From Stygiolobus caldivivus (GTDB lineage: Archaea > Thermoproteota > Thermoprotei_A > Sulfolobales > Sulfolobaceae): a stretch of 64,000 nucleotides of DNA. The number at the start of each line of letters is the position of its first letter. Position 1 is the first letter of the stretch. The notes beneath the pieces are model-generated. The model was not told where the DNA came from and ran no database searches. It saw nothing but the letters and a program-made list of their open reading frames with translations. Of the stretch, positions 60,001-64,000 are shown one piece after another. The stretch covers positions 1,364,001-1,428,000 of the forward strand of contig NZ_AP024597.1 in assembly GCF_019704315.1 (NCBI RefSeq). Direction: 5' to 3'. The translations under genes were made by a program, and so were the position numbers.

Positions 60001-63000
60001 CTTTCCTCTGGTCTCTATCTCTATGTGACTCTTGAAATGTTTGTAGCATTCCCTTGGGGACTTGAAACTCTTCAGTAATGCCCGATCTTAAAGAGGTAAG
60101 GTATTTGTTTGTAGCATTCCCTTGGGGACTTGAAACCTAACAAAGCCAAAATCTCCCAATCTTCTTCTGTTTGTTTGTAGCATTCCCTTGGGGACTTGAA
60201 ACGATTTAAGTGCTAAAGTACAGTCCATGACAATTCTCGTTTGTAGCATTCCCTTGGGGACTTGAAACTAGTGAGAAACCATTATACTATAATTGCCTTT
60301 AAATTGTTTGTAGCATTCCCTTGGGGACTTGAAACTTGAAGGCTTTTTTCCAATACAATCTATAAATATACCTCGTTTGTAGCATTCCCTTGGGGACTTG
60401 AAACCAATTCTTCATAAAGTTGTCAGAATAGGGGACGAAAGTTTGTAGCATTCCCTTGGGGACTTGAAACCTGGAAAAGTTCTACACATGAAGAAGGTGA
60501 TCCTAAGTTTGTAGCATTCCCTTGGGGACTTGAAACCAAAAGAAATCGTCTGACTTTTCACGATCGTAAACTGTTTGTAGCATTCCCTTGGGGACTTGAA
60601 ACTCATAGCAAATTTAGGATTTGTAGTCTGGATAGTGACGTTTGTAGCATTCCCTTGGGGACTTGAAACGTTCAGCTCTTTTTTATGCCCTTATTGAGAC
60701 TGAACGTTTGTAGCATTCCCTTGGGGACTTGAAACACTCATCATTCTTTGACACTCTCGGGAAATAGTAGTAGTTTGTAGCATTCCCTTGGGGACTTGAA
60801 ACGAAACAAGAGTTCAATAGAGTATGTGACCAAAGTGAGTTTGTAGCATTCCCTTGGGGACTTGAAACAACCTCTCACTTTGCACAAAAAGTGCTAACTC
60901 ATCATGTTTGTAGCATTCCCTTGGGGACTTGAAACTGCTAAAGCAAAGAAAGAAGGCAAATCCTGAACAATGGGAGTTTGTAGCATTCCCTTGGGGACTT
61001 GAAACCCGATAATTTATGCCGGAAACCCAATGAGTTACACTCGTTTGTAGCATTCCCTTGGGGACTTGAAACTACCTGTTGATGGTGAAACGTATACCTC
61101 CTCTTGAGTTTGTAGCATTCCCTTGGGGACTTGAAACAAAGTAATTGTTTTATTTCGTCCGGCAACTTGAAAAGTTTGTAGCATTCCCTTGGGGACTTGA
61201 AACCACTCTTTCTCAGCATTTCCGAAAGGTATGAATTCGGTTTGTAGCATTCCCTTGGGGACTTGAAACAAAACGTCTACATAATATATATCAACAGAAA
61301 CAATAATGTTTGTAGCATTCCCTTGGGGACTTGAAACGCTTTCTCCAGAAGTTCTTTTGTCTCCTGATCAAGTGAGTTTGTAGCATTCCCTTGGGGACTT
61401 GAAACTTTTTTTGAGCTGAAAACTTGTTTTTCACCTAAACGTTTGTAGCATTCCCTTGGGGACTTGAAACCAAACTCTCTGAAAGTAGTCACAAGTTCTT
61501 CATTTACGTCTTGTTTGTAGCATTCCCTTGGGGACTTGAAACTTCTTCATCAAGATGCCAAAGTGTTTAGTGATGATAGGGTTTGTAGCATTCCCTTGGG
61601 GACTTGAAACCGTAGACATAAACGTGAGTTACAGCCCTTTTTGATAAGTTTGTAGCATTCCCTTGGGGACTTGAAACCTAAAGTATTTGGATGCAATAGA
61701 AAGCCCACCAGACAGCGTTTGTAGCATTCCCTTGGGGACTTGAAACGCTTTCTTGTACATACCTCACGCCTTCTTTGATAAGTTTGTAGCATTCCCTTGG
61801 GGACTTGAAACTTTGGGTTTTGTTGCTGTGGATATTGAAAGTATGGGTGTTTGTAGCATTCCCTTGGGGACTTGAAACTCGAATATAACCCTTGTCGGAA
61901 ACTCGTTTATCATGTTGTTTGTAGCATTCCCTTGGGGACTTGAAACCCCCCATTTTCGTAAGGTAATATCCATTATTTTTTAGTTTGTAGCATTCCCTTG
62001 GGGACTTGAAACTTCAAGTTCAAAAACTACAAGTTTTTTATGAGGCTGGTTTGTAGCATTCCCTTGGGGACTTGAAACTAGTTATTAAAATAAAATTGTC
62101 TAGTAATAATAAAGACGTTTGTAGCATTCCCTTGGGGACTTGAAACCGTTGTGTACTAATATGTACCGTTCTGTGATATAGTCGGTTTGTAGCATTCCCT
62201 TGGGGACTTGAAACTAGTTATTAAAATAAAATTGTCTAGTAATAATAAAGACGTTTGTAGCATTCCCTTGGGGACTTGAAACCGTTGTGTACTAATATGT
62301 ACCGTTCTGTGATATAGTCGGTTTGTAGCATTCCCTTGGGGACTTGAAACTAGTTATTAAAATAAAATTGTCTAGTAATAATAAAGACGTTTGTAGCATT
62401 CCCTTGGGGACTTGAAACCGTTGTGTACTAATATGTACCGTTCTGTGATATAGTCGGTTTGTAGCATTCCCTTGGGGACTTGAAACCGTTGTGTACTAAT
62501 ATGTACCGTTCTGTGATATAGTCGGTTTGTAGCATTCCCTTGGGGACTTGAAACCGTTGTGTACTAATATGTACCGTTCTGTGATATAGTCGGTTTGTAG
62601 CATTCCCTTGGGGACTTGAAACGCAATTTCTATAAATAACCCGTCTCTAAGTAATTTCGGTGTTTGTAGCATTCCCTTGGGGACTTGAAACAATTTGCAT
62701 AAATTTCGTAATATTTAAATAAATTGAAGTTTGTAGCATTCCCTTGGGGACTTGAAACTCTAAACAGGGGAGGTCAGCAAAGCCCAACAATTCCAGTTTG
62801 TAGCATTCCCTTGGGGACTTGAAACCCAAGAGGTGATTGAGTAATGTCCACTAATAGCGTTAGTGTTTGTAGCATTCCCTTGGGGACTTGAAACGCTTTC
62901 AAATCAGCAAGAGAAATATTAAATCGAAAACGTTTGTAGCATTCCCTTGGGGACTTGAAACCTCGCCATCTTCGTCACCCGCGTAGTCTGCTACTAAGTT

Positions 63001-64000
63001 TGTAGCATTCCCTTGGGGACTTGAAACAGTTTTCTCCTAGTATCGTAGACGGCGTCCTCTCTTGTTTGTAGCATTCCCTTGGGGACTTGAAACTAAAGTG
63101 GAGTGTGATAGGTAATAATTGGGGATAAGGTTTGTAGCATTCCCTTGGGGACTTGAAACGGCTGACCCTATACTTGTCAAATAGTGGATATGCAAGGTTT
63201 GTAGCATTCCCTTGGGGACTTGAAACGAGAACAGGGGCGATGTGGATAAGATTTATGAGAAGGTTTGTAGCATTCCCTTGGGGACTTGAAACCTAAGGCG
63301 GAAGAGCTAAGCAAAGTAGACAGCGCTGCGTTTGTAGCATTCCCTTGGGGACTTGAAACCCCCACTTAGTAAATAAAAATTCAAACTGAAACAAATTGTT
63401 TGTAGCATTCCCTTGGGGACTTGAAACTTCTGCAGCTTTGTTATAGTGTCAATAGCTTTAGCAGTTTGTAGCATTCCCTTGGGGACTTGAAACCCGGTGT
63501 AATAATAAAGGCTACGAAGGATCCAGAGTTCCGTGTTTGTAGCATTCCCTTGGGGACTTGAAACACCAGCAAAAGGCACTCATATCAAAATTCTTTGAGA
63601 GTTTGTAGCATTCCCTTGGGGACTTGAAACCCTGGTGTTGCCGCTAATGTTATTATCCTTGTTATGAGTTTGTAGCATTCCCTTGGGGACTTGAAACCAA
63701 TTCCGTATTCGTCTTGCTCAACTAAGATTATTCTGACGTTTGTAGCATTCCCTTGGGGACTTGAAACGTAAACTCCCCAGTTTCTCTCCTTAACCTATCC
63801 AAAAGTTTGTAGCATTCCCTTGGGGACTTGAAACTCTGAAAGTTAAGAAAAATTATTGATAATGTTAGACAGTGTTTGTAGCATTCCCTTGGGGACTTGA
63901 AACACGGGGGCAAAAACCAAGACCTTCTTTTTTTAATTGTTTGTAGCATTCCCTTGGGGACTTGAAACACGCGAGGACTGTTAATACTTCTTGTTGAAAC
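57080..64000 (+). CRISPR. Right CRISPR array, 103 repeats in the window, runs off the end
   Basis: The 30-bp repeat GTTTGTAGCATT...GGGGACTTGAAAC occurs 103 times from 57080 to 63967, about every 67 bp; spacers are 34-39 bp. The leader is on the left, so new spacers are near 57.1 kb. The repeats seem uniform and equal the oldest version in the left array. A pair of spacers is amplified at 62080-62592 (order A-B-A-B-A-B-B-B). Two leader-proximal spacers (57516-57551 and 57712-57747) share 22 bp and so come from overlapping protospacers. The sequence after the last visible repeat could be a further spacer; the window ends there. Confidence 0.98.

Noticed and set aside
56905-63970. Similar open frames on both strands across the right CRISPR array
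   Set aside because: Same repeat-derived peptides; no start signals and no protein-like composition.

Overview
The window looks like chromosomal DNA of a thermoacidophilic crenarchaeon, most likely one of the Sulfolobales. The reasons are crenarchaeal-type Cmr proteins, AGG/AGA/ATA-rich codon use, mostly leaderless genes with TATA-like boxes about 25 bases upstream of the start codon, and archaeal toxin-antitoxin families. Species cannot be told from the sequence alone. Almost everything is defence-related.

Layout. (1) 445-5850: a CRISPR array of about 81 repeats read on the minus strand, leader at its right end (5851-6090). (2) 6.0-7.8 kb: non-coding DNA with an imperfect repeated element, one small ORF and a RelE-like toxin remnant. 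(3) 7.8-15.3 kb: a complete type III-B (Cmr) effector operon on the minus strand in the order cmr4-cmr5-cmr1-cmr6-cas10-cmr3. (4) 15.4-20 kb: a decayed accessory zone with small TA-like genes, a Panacea/SocA-like gene, a membrane protein and gene remnants. (5) 20.2-31.1 kb: an AT-rich cluster with two PP-loop (PAPS-reductase/DndC-like) proteins, a Cas4-like nuclease with an SF1 helicase, two P-loop ATPases sharing a KTYGIGYY motif, and a helical partner. It resembles a DNA-phosphorothioation or other sulfur-based modification/defence system but lacks recognisable DndA, DndD and DndE. (6) 31.3-33.4 kb: a two-gene cassette (HEAT-like protein and HExxH metalloprotease) bounded by direct repeats. 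(7) 33.5-52.1 kb: a large system of four DUF1156 (COG1743) methyltransferase-family proteins, a DUF499 (COG1483) ATPase, a small protein, a SNF2-type helicase and an RNase J-like metallo-beta-lactamase protein. Two of the four methyltransferase-like proteins have lost the catalytic motif. (8) 52.2-54.7 kb: remnants of an ATPase/TOPRIM pair and a frameshifted vapBC. (9) 55.5 kb: a solitary cas2. (10) 57080-64000: a second CRISPR array (103 repeats visible) on the plus strand, with a leader almost identical to the first.

Working together. The two arrays carry the same repeat and would supply crRNAs to the Cmr complex. No cas1, cas6 or CARF effector is visible here, so adaptation, processing and cyclic-oligoadenylate signalling must use genes elsewhere if they operate. 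The two most interesting modules are the DndC/PAPS-reductase + Cas4/Dna2-like + twin-ATPase cluster and the DUF1156-DUF499-SNF2-RNase J-like cluster. Both combine modification-type enzymes with nucleases, helicases and ATPases, the usual architecture of modification-based anti-virus systems, but neither fits a canonical Dnd, BREX or DISARM gene set. Several small genes are broken at short homopolymer runs, so either the accessory region is decaying or the assembly has indel errors there.
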